This document shows, in pieces, positions 50,679 to 59,011 of a stretch of DNA of 64,000 nt. The DNA is from Chloroflexota bacterium (GTDB lineage Bacteria > Chloroflexota > Dehalococcoidia > JACPQD01), in assembly GCA_016190665.1 (NCBI GenBank), contig JACPQD010000029.1, positions 1 to 64,000 on the forward strand, written 5' to 3'. The notes under the pieces are model-generated. The model ran no database searches. It was given only the letters and a program-made list of their open reading frames with translations, and was not told the DNA's origin. Position numbers and translations under genes: made by a program. Numbering within the stretch: position 1 is the first letter of the stretch; each line of letters starts with the position of its first letter.

Positions 50679-51707
50679 CTAGAGCACTCCTGTATCTCGC
50701 AGCAACTTCAGCGTCTTATCCAGGTCGGCCAGGCTGCCGAGATCGATCTTCGGCGTCTTGATCTGGGACATTGGCGCCAGCATTGCGTGCGTCTTCACGC
50801 CCTCGATCAACGGATATTCGAAGGTCTCATCGGCGAAGTACTGCTGTGCATCTTTGGAGAGCAAGTACTCGATGAATCTCTCGGCGGCCTTGGTGTTCTT
50901 AGATGTCGTCAGGATACCCGCGCCGGCGACGTTGATCATGGAGCCTGAATCGCCCGCTCTCGGATGGTAGTTGCGCGCCGGGAAGGATTCACCTTGCTCC
51001 TTGAGGAAGCCGAAGAGGTAGTAGTGGTTGACGAAGCCGACTTCAATCTCGCCAGCGCCCACCGCCTGCACGATGGCCGTGTTGTTCTTGTAGACCTTCG
51101 GGTTGTTGGCCTTGACGCCCTCGAGCCATTTGCGCGCCGCCTCCTCTCCGTCGGTCAGGCGAAGGGCGGTCACGAAAGCCTGGAACGAGCCGTTGGTGGG
51201 CGCCCAGCCAATCTTGCCCTTCCACTTGGCGTCGGTGAAGCCGAGGAGCGAGTCCGGCAGACTCTCCGGCTTCAGGGTCTTGGTATTGTAGACCACCGTG
51301 CGCGCCCGACCGGAAAGGCCCACCCACTCACCTTTAGGGGCGCGGAAACGCGCGTCCACTTTGTTAAGAATCGAATCAGGCAGCTTCGTGAGCCGCTTCT
51401 CGGCTAGCAGTGCGCCGAGAGCGCCGGCGTCCTGCGCGAAGTAGACATCCGCCGGACTGTTCTTCCCTTCCTCAAGGATCGCCGCCGCCAGCTCCGCCGT
51501 ATCGCCATAGCGGACCTTCGCCTCGATCCCGGTCTCCTTTTGAAAGCGCTCGATGAGGGGGCCGACCAGCTTCTCTGTCCGCCCGGAATATACCGTCAAC
51601 GACCCTTTCCCAGCCTCAGGCTGGTTGACGCCGGTCGAAGTACAGGCAGCCGCGACAAGAGCGGCCGCCGCAATGAGCCCGATCAATGCGAAAGATAACC
51701 TTTTCAA
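50679..51707 (-). CDS. Iron(III)-binding lipoprotein (FbpA type)
   Basis: A 342-residue substrate-binding lipoprotein (lipobox VAAAC). The domain begins SLTVYSGRTEKLVGPLIERFQKETGI and includes VDARFRAPKGEWVGLSGRARTVVYNT, PTNGSFQAFVTALR and FVNHYYLFG, the last holding the tandem Tyr pair used for Fe(III). It is the first gene of a binding protein-permease-ATPase operon on the minus strand. A sigma70-type promoter with a Fur-like box lies about 200 bases upstream. Confidence 0.92.
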   Translation of the reverse strand: MKRLSFALIGLIAAAALVAAACTSTGVNQPEAGKGSLTVYSGRTEKLVGPLIERFQKETGIEAKVRYGDTAELAAAILEEGKNSPADVYFAQDAGALGALLAEKRLTKLPDSILNKVDARFRAPKGEWVGLSGRARTVVYNTKTLKPESLPDSLLGFTDAKWKGKIGWAPTNGSFQAFVTALRLTDGEEAARKWLEGVKANNPKVYKNNTAIVQAVGAGEIEVGFVNHYYLFGFLKEQGESFPARNYHPRAGDSGSMINVAGAGILTTSKNTKAAERFIEYLLSKDAQQYFADETFEYPLIEGVKTHAMLAPMSQIKTPKIDLGSLADLDKTLKLLRDTGVL

Positions 51708-51902
51708 ATACCTCTCCTTTTTTAACTCATTATCGAGTATTACGCGAGACCTATCATTAATTGCTCAAGCTAGCCTTATGAAGCCGAGGACCGGGACGAG
51801 TTTTGGACGCAGCACGCCCAATGAGGGAGATAAGTAGATATTAGCTGAACGCGCGGACCAACCGAAGCCCTTCCCAACCCTCTTCCCATCCTTGCCCATA
51901 CC

Positions 51903-51931
51903 AGAATAACGCAAATGGGAATCATTTGCAA
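51903..51931 (-). promoter_or_regulatory. Promoter of the iron(III) transporter overlapping a Fur-like box
   Basis: Minus strand TTGCAA (51931-51926) and TATTCT (51908-51903) with a 17-base spacer. Within the spacer and -35, 51911-51929 reads GCAAATGGGAATCATTTGC. This has perfect 7-base arms (GCAAATG and CATTTGC) and 13 of 19 matches to the classic Fur box. Repression by a Fur-family metalloregulator when iron is replete is the obvious reading. Confidence 0.65.
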
Positions 51932-52180
51932 CTACTATTCTAGCAGGCGCTGTCTGGGGCGTCAAGGGGGTAAATCGACCCGTTTTTGCGGCGCAAGATT
52001 CCCCTTCATCTTGAGCATCTTCACGGCAGTCGTCGTGGGCCACAGTGGCGCCAACGGCTGCCCGTCAGGTATTCCTGCGGCGGCCGGCGGATCTACCAAG
52101 CCTTTCTTGACATCGGGCCGAAGTGCGGATACAATTCGCCTGGCATCAACAACGGGGTTTAATGCCAGGAGCAATCTCCG

Positions 52181-52816
52181 ATGAGGAAGGACTTTCATGA
52201 GATGAAGATAGACCCCTCCGGTCTGGACAGGCTTCCGGTCTACAAGCTGCTCACTAGCTCCGTCATCCCGCGTCCCATCGCCTTTGTCTCCACCGTAGGC
52301 GAAAAGGGCTGCCCTAACCTGGCGCCCTTCAGCTTCTTCACCACCCTCTGCGCCAGGCCGCCCATTCTTGGCTTCTCCTGCGGGCGCCGGAAGGGGGAGA
52401 AGAAAGACACCCTGCGCAACATCGAGCTGACGAGAGACTTCGTGGTCAATATCGTGACTGATGACCTCGCCGAGGCCATGAATCAATCCTCGGCTGAGTT
52501 CCCCTACGGCGTTGATGAGTTCAAGGAGGTCGGGCTGACGGCCGTGCCCAGCGACCGGGTGAAGTCGCCCCGGCTGTTCGAATCGCCGGTCAACATGGAA
52601 TGCCGACTGATGCAAGTCTTGGAATTCGGGAAGGACCCAGATATTAGCAGCTTCATCATTGGCGAAGTAGTCTTTTTCCATGTCAGAGATGAGCTGCTGG
52701 AGAATGGCTATGTGAACATGCATGAGCTGAAAGCCCTTGGGCGGCTGGGCAGCGAACTGTACTGCCGTACCAAGGATATCTTCGAGATGAAGCGTCCGTA
52801 CCCTTACCCCCATTGA
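52181..52816 (+). CDS. Flavin reductase family protein (FMN-binding, DIM6/NTAB type)
   Basis: A 211-residue FMN-binding split-barrel protein. Family marks are LLTSSVIPRPIAFVSTVGEKGCPNLAPFSFF near the N-terminus, then KDTLRNIELTRDFVVNIV and a C-terminal FIIGEVVFFHV strand. An ATG at 52202 could also be the start. It may supply reduced FMN or reduce a small substrate; no oxygenase component is nearby. Confidence 0.85.
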   Translation: MRKDFHEMKIDPSGLDRLPVYKLLTSSVIPRPIAFVSTVGEKGCPNLAPFSFFTTLCARPPILGFSCGRRKGEKKDTLRNIELTRDFVVNIVTDDLAEAMNQSSAEFPYGVDEFKEVGLTAVPSDRVKSPRLFESPVNMECRLMQVLEFGKDPDISSFIIGEVVFFHVRDELLENGYVNMHELKALGRLGSELYCRTKDIFEMKRPYPYPH

Positions 52817-52919
52817 GGCAACCAACGTCCTCGCGTGCAGCTTGACACTCATCTCCGCGCCGGACTATAATCCGCGCTGCGGCCGGAAAGCGCCTTAATC
52901 TGCCCTCCGGCAGCCGCGC

Positions 52920-53333
52920 GTGTGGATCCGTGAGATAAAAAAGGAGGAGTGCTCGCAACGTGCTGGGAAACCCCTGAGGGATAGGGACCTCAAGGGCAAG
53001 CGGATCGGCTTTCGCACCGACCACATCTGGACGGCCTATGACGTCTTCGCCGGCAGGCTTCAAGAGTTGGTGCGGGAGAGGTATCAAACATCTGACTTTG
53101 AGCACTTCGAGAACACTCAGAATACGGGCGGCCGGGCGATCGGCCATGAGTCCTCGCCGGAGTTTATGGCCTTTGCCGATAAGGTGGATGTGGCGATCCT
53201 GGGGCTCTGCGCCTGAGGCGGCTGCACAGCGCCGTGTATGCGCAACGTCGCCGAGCACAGGTTGCAGGACGGAGGCGACGGTGAGATAGAACTCATCTGT
53301 CATACCTGGCGGGTCGGCTTATTCTCTTCTTGA
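52920..53333 (+). pseudogene. Truncated second copy of the UGSC-type selenoprotein
   Basis: The middle of this region is close to the intact gene at 57003: GKRIGFRTDHIWTAYDVFA, EHFENTQNTGGRAIGHESS and FADKVDVAILGLCA, then TGA at 53214-53216 followed by GGCTAPCMRN. Both ends are lost: no MAGILELVNP-like start is present, and after VAEH the C-terminus diverges to unrelated sequence before a stop at 53331. Nucleotide identity over about 52975-53245 is high, so the copy arose recently. A two-part hairpin directly after the TGA is preserved. Most likely a decayed duplicate; a shortened functional product cannot be excluded. Confidence 0.6.
53217..53252 (+). promoter_or_regulatory. SECIS-like hairpin after the TGA (copy 2)
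   Basis: Outer stem GGCG (53217-53220) with CGCC (53249-53252), inner stem GCGC (53229-53232) with GCGC (53240-53243), apical loop CGTGTAT. It starts directly after the TGA, with the loop 17 bases downstream, as expected for bacterial SECIS elements. Confidence 0.45.
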
Positions 53334-53364
53334 ATGGTTTGTGGAACCAGAAGGGAAATCCGCG

Positions 53365-55068
53365 ATGGAAACGAAAAAGCTCTTTGTATTGGCAAGTTGT
53401 CTTACCTCGCTAGCGTTGCTGACGGCGAGCTGCGCCCCGGCGGCTGCCCCGGCCCCAGCGCCAACCACCAAGCCGGCGGCTGCCACGGCGCCGGCAGCCA
53501 CGTTGGCGCCTAAGTCTCAGCCGACGCCGGCGGCGCCCGGCGCCACCCCGAAGCCGGCCGCGGCGGAGCCGCGCTACGGCGGCATTCTTACGACGGAGGC
53601 AGGGAACGAGCCGCCCCACTTCGATGTCGACCAGACTCGAAATCCCTACACCGTCTGGTACATCGGCATGGCCTACAACTCCATTATGGAATACGATCCG
53701 CTGAACCCCAGCAAGATTATCGGCGACCTGGCCCAGAGCTGGGAGATGAGCCCGGACGGCAAGACCTACACCTTTCGCTTCAACAAGGGGATAACCTGGC
53801 ACGATGGCAAGCCCTTCACTGCCGAGGATGCGCGCGTGAGCATCATGCGCATGTGGAATCCGCCGGAGGGAGTTACCTCCGGTTGGAAGGATGCCTTCCG
53901 GGGTCTGGAGAAGGCGGAGGCGCTGGACGCCGATACCCTCAAGATCAGCCTGGAGTACCCCAGAGCGTCGCTCATGTCCTGGCTGGCCACCGCCACCTAC
54001 ATCTATCCGAAGCACGTCCTCGATGCCAAGGGCAGCATGAAGAAGGATGTGGTCGGCACCGGCCCTTTCAAGCTCAAGAGCTACACGGCGGGCACCTCGG
54101 CGGTGATGGAGAAGAACGCCAACTACTTCAAGAAGGGCCGTCCCTACCTCGACGGTTTTGTCCGTTACCTCTTGAAAGATGCTTCCACGCGCTTCGCCGC
54201 CCTGAGGACAGGGCAGATCACCTTGACCGGTCCCTATGCCTCGGCGTTGCCGCCGCCCCAGATGGAACAAGTGAAGAAGGAGATGGCGGATAAGCTGGTC
54301 ACCGGCGAGATGAACCAGCTTAATGGCTTCTTCGCCAACTTGAATGTCACCAAGCCTCCCTTCAATGATGTGCGCGTGCGGCGGGCGATAAGTCTGGCCA
54401 TGGACCGGCAGAAGCTGAGAGCTACGCTGAGCCAGGGATACGGTTACCTGGGGGCTCAGGTGTCGCCCGGCACCGAATATGCTCTACCCGAGGATGAGCT
54501 GCTGAGGCTGCCCGGCTTTCGCCAGCCCAAGGACCAGGATATCGCCGAGGCGAAGAAGCTTCTGGCGGATGCGGGCTTCCCCAACGGACTTAAGACGGGA
54601 TTCCTTGTCAGGACAGCCACGCTGCACCAGGCGTTCGCTGAGGTTACGAAGGACCAGATGAAGGCAATCGGGGTGGACTTCAACATTGAGGTGGTGGATG
54701 CTACAACGTGGGAGGACAGAGTCCGGAGAATGGCTTACGATGCCGGCATGAAAGGCTACAGCCAGACCATCTCCGACCCCGACGATGGATTGGCCTTTTA
54801 CCTTTCGGACAACAAGGACCTGGCGCCCACCGGCTTCGCCGATAAAGAGATAGATGACCTCTATATCAGGCAGTCGCGAAGCCTGGACCCGGCGGAGCGC
54901 AAGAGAATCGTCCTCGACATGCAGAGAAAGCTGATAGAGTCGGCGTCGCGGCCGGAAGGCTTCTGGCCGCCCACCTTCTATGCGGCATCGAAGAGGCTGA
55001 ACGGGTATGTGGCGCCCATCGGCACCTACAACAACGCCAAGTTCGAGGTCGTCTGGCTAGCGCCCTAG
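53365..55068 (+). CDS. Family-5 substrate-binding lipoprotein
   Basis: About 567 residues from ATG 53365 (METKK; AAGGGA about 9 bases upstream). Lipobox LTASC, an Ala/Pro linker of about 50 residues, and an SBP_bac_5 domain (GDLAQSWEMSPDGKTYTFRF, WHDGKPFTAEDARVSIMRMW, VRVRRAISLAMDRQKLRA). The C-terminus VVWLAP matches the shared ending. The fourth orphan binding protein of this type in the window. Confidence 0.9.
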   Translation: METKKLFVLASCLTSLALLTASCAPAAAPAPAPTTKPAAATAPAATLAPKSQPTPAAPGATPKPAAAEPRYGGILTTEAGNEPPHFDVDQTRNPYTVWYIGMAYNSIMEYDPLNPSKIIGDLAQSWEMSPDGKTYTFRFNKGITWHDGKPFTAEDARVSIMRMWNPPEGVTSGWKDAFRGLEKAEALDADTLKISLEYPRASLMSWLATATYIYPKHVLDAKGSMKKDVVGTGPFKLKSYTAGTSAVMEKNANYFKKGRPYLDGFVRYLLKDASTRFAALRTGQITLTGPYASALPPPQMEQVKKEMADKLVTGEMNQLNGFFANLNVTKPPFNDVRVRRAISLAMDRQKLRATLSQGYGYLGAQVSPGTEYALPEDELLRLPGFRQPKDQDIAEAKKLLADAGFPNGLKTGFLVRTATLHQAFAEVTKDQMKAIGVDFNIEVVDATTWEDRVRRMAYDAGMKGYSQTISDPDDGLAFYLSDNKDLAPTGFADKEIDDLYIRQSRSLDPAERKRIVLDMQRKLIESASRPEGFWPPTFYAASKRLNGYVAPIGTYNNAKFEVVWLAP

Positions 55069-55980
55069 TGTGGTGTCTCTACGATACGTTCCTATTTCAT
55101 GTCATTCCGGCGGAGTTCCACATGCCCCGGTGGGGCGCCACGGCGCATGAAAATGGTGGGCCGCACCTGCAGTGTCTTCCTGAGCGAGCAGGTGGGAGGG
55201 CCAGGGTTGGGCAGGCTCGCGAAGGATCTCACTGTATGTGCGAGCGCCGGACTTGCAGCGAGATCCTTCGCGGGAGCAGCGCTCTTGGTGATTTCCCGCG
55301 AAGGTTGTGTACCCGCTCAGGAAGACACGCTGGGGCACCTCACATGCAAGAACAGACTCTATCTTCATACCAGGCCGGAATCCAGGGGCGGTGTGGAGCC
55401 TTTTGGATTCCGGATCAAGTCCGGAATGACATTATTGAGAAGCCTTTTTCAGAGACAGTACACTAGCGAAGCTTCGCCTCAAACCGCCGAGTGTTGCGCA
55501 GAAAGCGGGCAAATTGTATGATGGTGTCACAAACGTCGCGGCTCTGCTCCGATGACCCTGACGCCTTGAGCGTCCAACTCACAGCGGCCAACGCGGGTGC
55601 TTCCCGCTACTCGAACCGAGCACGCCTTCGCGTGCCAGCCGTCACCGGCACCGCCGCACGAGAGCCAGCACCGCGACTACAGCCGTGCTACCCGTCACGC
55701 GCGCATCCTCCGCGCCGGGTTCGGGTGGGTATACGCCCAGCAATGGAATCTCCCCAAACTTGCCTCATTTGTTAAGTTTCCGCCCTATGAAGACATCTAG
55801 GGCTGTTTAACATAAAGGGACATCCGCCCCTTGTCCGGGTATTAACTTTGAGAGTGCCGATATACCATGACTAGTGAAGACGGCCTTGAATGCAGCCTGT
55901 GTCCTCTATGAGACGAGGCCCGGTCAAGGCCAATCGCCAACGAACTCACATGATGGACAGTTCTGGACGGCAAGCTCTCC
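55069..55980. other. Intergenic, repeat-rich
   Basis: About 910 bases with no supported gene; short frames here lack ribosome-binding sites and family similarity. It holds the nested inverted repeat at 55172-55328. Near 55411-55430 lies TGGATTCCGGATCAAGTCCGGAATGAC-type sequence, a dispersed palindrome related to one near 56778. Confidence 0.5.
55172..55328. repeat. Nested perfect inverted repeat
   Basis: Outer arms GTGTCTTCCTGAGCG (55172-55186) and CGCTCAGGAAGACAC (55314-55328), 15 bases, perfect. Inner arms CGCGAAGGATCTC (55218-55230) and GAGATCCTTCGCG (55260-55272), 13 bases, perfect. The span could fold as a long cruciform. Confidence 0.75.
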
Positions 55981-56544
55981 ATGCCGGTAATTAATCTCGA
56001 CTGGACGTGGACTATCGCCAGCGCCATTGCGCTTTACGGCGCCTTGGTCGGCACAGGCGCGCTTCTTGTGAGCATCTCTGGTCTTCGCAGGGACATCCCA
56101 AACGTTTACCTGTCGTTGACTCGGCCGGAACGGTTCTTGAGCTTGCCCACGGGCGAAGACATCAGTTTTGGGCGCTGGGATTCCTTCTATCTAGTCAATA
56201 GAGGCAGGCGGACTGTGATTATCCAGGGATTCGGATTTCGCCAAGGGAGAGAAGTGTGTTGGCTTGCTCCTTTTAACCCAATATCGCCAGGCTCATCTCG
56301 GGAGGAGCTCCCCTTCGAACTGACCGAGGGGAAAAGCAGATTGCTATCCTTTGGGAGCCTTGAGACGGTCAGGGAGAAACTGGGGGATCGACTAGGGGTA
56401 CCTCCAAAGAGAGCATTTGTGGTAGATACCCTGGGGAGATTCTATACATGTAAAGTCCCCGTCCAGATACGAGATGAAATATGGGGGAACGCTAGCTATC
56501 GACCTTTGTGGAAGGTTTGGGAACAGCGCTGGTGGCCATGGTAG
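55981..56544 (+). CDS. Hypothetical membrane-anchored protein
   Basis: A 187-residue protein with one N-terminal transmembrane helix (about residues 10-35), then a soluble, mostly beta-like domain. I do not recognise a family. Codon use is less GC-biased than the neighbours (many A/T third positions), and it stands alone between two repeat-rich gaps. This could mean lateral origin. No ribosome-binding site is obvious, so the call is moderate. Confidence 0.5.
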   Translation: MPVINLDWTWTIASAIALYGALVGTGALLVSISGLRRDIPNVYLSLTRPERFLSLPTGEDISFGRWDSFYLVNRGRRTVIIQGFGFRQGREVCWLAPFNPISPGSSREELPFELTEGKSRLLSFGSLETVREKLGDRLGVPPKRAFVVDTLGRFYTCKVPVQIRDEIWGNASYRPLWKVWEQRWWPW

Positions 56545-57002
56545 TGATTCCCTTTCGGGAGAGGGGCTACTCACGAGCTGGCCGAATTCAACCGCCCGCT
56601 CGCGAAAGACAATGAAGCGGCATTTCTTGCTGTCATTCCAGGCTCAGTAGGCGGCGGGGCGCCGCCATCAAGGACATTGGTGTTCGTGAAAAACGCCCCT
56701 CAACGTCCATTCCAGCGAACGGCTGGAATCCAGACGGGCTTGTCGGCACGTGAGGAATGTCCTTCTTATGTCTACGTCTTCTGGATTCCGGCCTCCGCCG
56801 GAATGGAGCTATGGAAGGTGCTTCAATCCTCAATGCGGGTTGCCGCCCGACATGCGACCGTCATTCGATGTCTTTGGAAGCGGGCGTCAAACTCGGCAGG
56901 TCAAGGATAGCCGTCCTGCCGCGAGGAATCCCTTCGTTGCTGGTGCAATGTTACGCTATTGACCCTACGACCATAAGGGTGCGGAACGGAAAGGAACAAA
57001 CA
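56545..57002. other. Intergenic with dispersed palindromes
   Basis: About 460 bases with no supported gene. Two inverted elements of the CATTCCAG...CTGGAATCCAG and CTGGATTCCGG...CCGGAATGG type lie near 56707-56733 and 56781-56804. AAGGA at about 56990 is the ribosome-binding site of the next gene. Confidence 0.5.
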
Positions 57003-57572
57003 ATGGCAGGCATACTGGAGCTGGTCAATCCGGTGGGCGAGCCGCCGCAGGAGCATAATGTGCTCGCCCAACCCCTGAGGGACTTCAAGGGCAAGCGGAT
57101 CGGCTTTCGCACCGACCACATCTGGACGGCCTATGACGTCTTCGCCGCCAGGCTTCAAGAGCTGGTCCGGGAGCGGTATCAGGCGTCCGACTTCGAGCAC
57201 TTCGAGAACACTCAGAACACGGGGGGGCGGGCCATCGGCCACGAGTCATCGCCGGAGTTCATGAGCTTTGCCGACAAGGTGGATGTGGCCATCCTGGGGC
57301 TTTGCGCCTGAGGGGGCTGCACGGCGCGGTGTATCCGCGATTCGGTGGCCGTCCAGAAGAGGGGCATTCCGACCGTCACTATGGTAACCTCCGAGTTTGT
57401 GCCCGTGGCCAGATTCCACGCCAAATCGCGCGGCTTCCCCGATCTGCCGATTGTGATGGTGCCCCATCCCTTTGAGACGCTGCCTCACGATGTGGTGAAG
57501 AAACTGGCCGAGGAGAAATTCGACGAGATAATGGGCCACATCCTTGAGGCGTCGGCTCGGCCGGCTGCGTGA
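57003..57572 (+). CDS. UGSC-type selenoprotein with in-frame TGA (Sec103)
   Basis: A 189-residue protein if TGA 57309-57311 is read as selenocysteine. Before it: GKRIGFRTDHIWTAYDVFA and FADKVDVAILGLCA. After it, in the same frame and without a break: GGCTARCIRDSVAVQKRGIP, then TVTMVTSEFVPVARFHAKSR and PIVMVPHPFETLPHDVVKK, ending at a normal stop. The residues after the TGA align with those after the TGA of the 47.5 kb gene (both have V-x-x-QKRG(I/L)PTVT), so the frame is under selection across the TGA. U-G-G-C gives a UxxC redox pair. A hairpin follows at 57325-57339. AAGGA precedes the ATG. Likely a redox or reductase enzyme working with the downstream genes; its reaction is unknown. Confidence 0.85.
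57312..57353 (+). promoter_or_regulatory. SECIS-like hairpin after the TGA (copy 3)
   Basis: CGCGG (57325-57329), loop TGTAT, CCGCG (57335-57339). ACGGC upstream and GCCGT downstream can extend it as an outer stem. The loop begins 19 bases after the TGA and includes a G near its start, matching the usual placement of bacterial SECIS elements. Confidence 0.5.
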
Positions 57573-57681
57573 CGCGGCGGAGGGCCACGGTCCCTCGTGG
57601 CCGCGAACGTGGCCGACGCGGCGGAGGGCCACGGTCCCTCGTGGCCGCGAACGTGGCCGACGCGACGGAGCGCGTCCCTCC
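57571..57681 (+). repeat. 44-bp tandem repeat after the selenoprotein gene
   Basis: Two identical 44-bp units at 57571-57614 and 57615-57658 and a partial third to 57681. Each holds the palindrome GGCCACGG-T-CCCTCGTGGCC. The first unit overlaps the selenoprotein stop codon. Confidence 0.8.
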
Positions 57682-57734
57682 GGATTTGACGTAGGGGCGG
57701 TTCGAGGACCGCCCTTGAAGAGAAAGGACTGATA

Positions 57735-58778
57735 ATGGCTTCTCCTGCTGCCGCAGAAGATAGAATATTCGCCGAAGACGATCTGGATGCCGTGAACGCC
57801 CTGGCCATGGAGCAGGGCTGGGGCGACGGGCTGCCCATCGTGCCGCCCACGGTGGACCGGGTGCAAAAGATGATGGCCACCGTGGGCCGGGCGCCGGATG
57901 AGCTGGTGGCCCTGGTCCTGCCCAAGCGCGGCCGGGCGACGATCGAGAAAATTGCGGCTAACGCCGTCATGGCGGGCTGCCTGCCGTCCTACTTCCCGGT
58001 GGTAGTGGCCGCCGTGGAGGCCATGACCGACCCGGATTTCAGCCTCTTTCGGGTGAACTCCACGACCAACTCGGTCGCCGTCATGGTCATTGTGAACGGT
58101 CCCATCCGCCACGAGATAGGCATCAACTCCGGGCCGGGCGTCTTCGGCCCGGGCTGGCGCGCCAATGCCACCATCGGCCGGGCCGTGCGGCTGGTGCAAC
58201 TGAATATCGGCGGCTCGGTGCCGGGCGCCGTCTCCAAGTCGACTCAGGGGCAGCCGGGGAGGTACACCATGTGCGTCGGCGAGAACGAGGAAAGAAGCCC
58301 GTGGGAACCCCTCCATGTGGAGAGAGGCTGCCAGCCCGGGGAGAGTGCAGTCACCGTGTTCCCGCCCATGAGCACCATAAACGTCTCCGATGTGTCCCAC
58401 ACGGATGCCAGAACGATTATCGAGCACATGACCTCGCTGGTGGACTGCTCGTCCACGCATACGCTGAAGTATTCCTCGGGCGATATCCTCTGGATGCTCA
58501 ACCCGGACCACGCCAGGATAATGGCCGACGCCGGCATGTCCAAACAGGATGTGAAGCAGGCGCTCTGGGAGGCCTCCAGCCGTATCCAGCTTTCGCGTTT
58601 CGTGCCCGATATCCAGCAGAAGCTTATCAAAGAAGGGCGGGTTACCGATGGAACGATCCGTCTGGCCCCTGGGCCGGACTACTTCATGGTCATGGTGGCC
58701 GGCGGCGATGGGGGGCTGCATGCCACGCTGCTGCCCGCCTTCGCGGGGTGTTTGGCGGTGACGAAGAAGATACGATAA
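57735..58778 (+). CDS. Conserved-looking protein of unknown function, neighbour of the selenoprotein
   Basis: A 347-residue soluble protein with no signal peptide or transmembrane helix. I do not recognise the family. Striking segments are WGDGLPIVPPTVDRVQKMMA near residue 32, a MAGCLPSYFPVVVAAVEAM stretch near residue 80, GINSGPGVFGPGWRANATIGR, and a Gly-rich C-terminal FMVMVAGGDGGLHATLLPAFAG. GAAAGGA lies a few bases before the ATG. It directly follows the intact selenoprotein gene (162 bases, the gap being mostly repeat) and precedes the hotdog dehydratase, all on the plus strand. It may form the second component of the selenoenzyme (inference from position only). Confidence 0.75.
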   Translation: MASPAAAEDRIFAEDDLDAVNALAMEQGWGDGLPIVPPTVDRVQKMMATVGRAPDELVALVLPKRGRATIEKIAANAVMAGCLPSYFPVVVAAVEAMTDPDFSLFRVNSTTNSVAVMVIVNGPIRHEIGINSGPGVFGPGWRANATIGRAVRLVQLNIGGSVPGAVSKSTQGQPGRYTMCVGENEERSPWEPLHVERGCQPGESAVTVFPPMSTINVSDVSHTDARTIIEHMTSLVDCSSTHTLKYSSGDILWMLNPDHARIMADAGMSKQDVKQALWEASSRIQLSRFVPDIQQKLIKEGRVTDGTIRLAPGPDYFMVMVAGGDGGLHATLLPAFAGCLAVTKKIR

Positions 58779-59011
58779 TTGCTGATTTCTGATTTTTGAT
58801 TGCCGATTGCTGAATGGGGCACGGTTCTAACCACGAAATACACGGAATACACGAACATGAGAAAGCCGTAGGGCAGGGGCTTGTCCCCTGCCGTGTGGGG
58901 CGGAACCTCACGCGAAGCCGCGAAGGGGGCGGAGCGGCTTGTCCTCTGCCGGGGATGGGTGCGGGTGGCCTGAAAGCTGACCGCTGATGGCTGATTGCTG
59001 AAGGAGAGATT

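Noticed and set aside
55099-55521. 140-codon frame in the 55 kb gap
   Set aside because: It runs through the nested inverted repeat and dispersed repeats, with no ribosome-binding site or family similarity.
57309-57311. TGA read as Trp or Gly genome-wide instead of Sec
   Set aside because: Several other genes here end at TGA with no family-like sequence beyond, so TGA acts as a normal stop in this genome.
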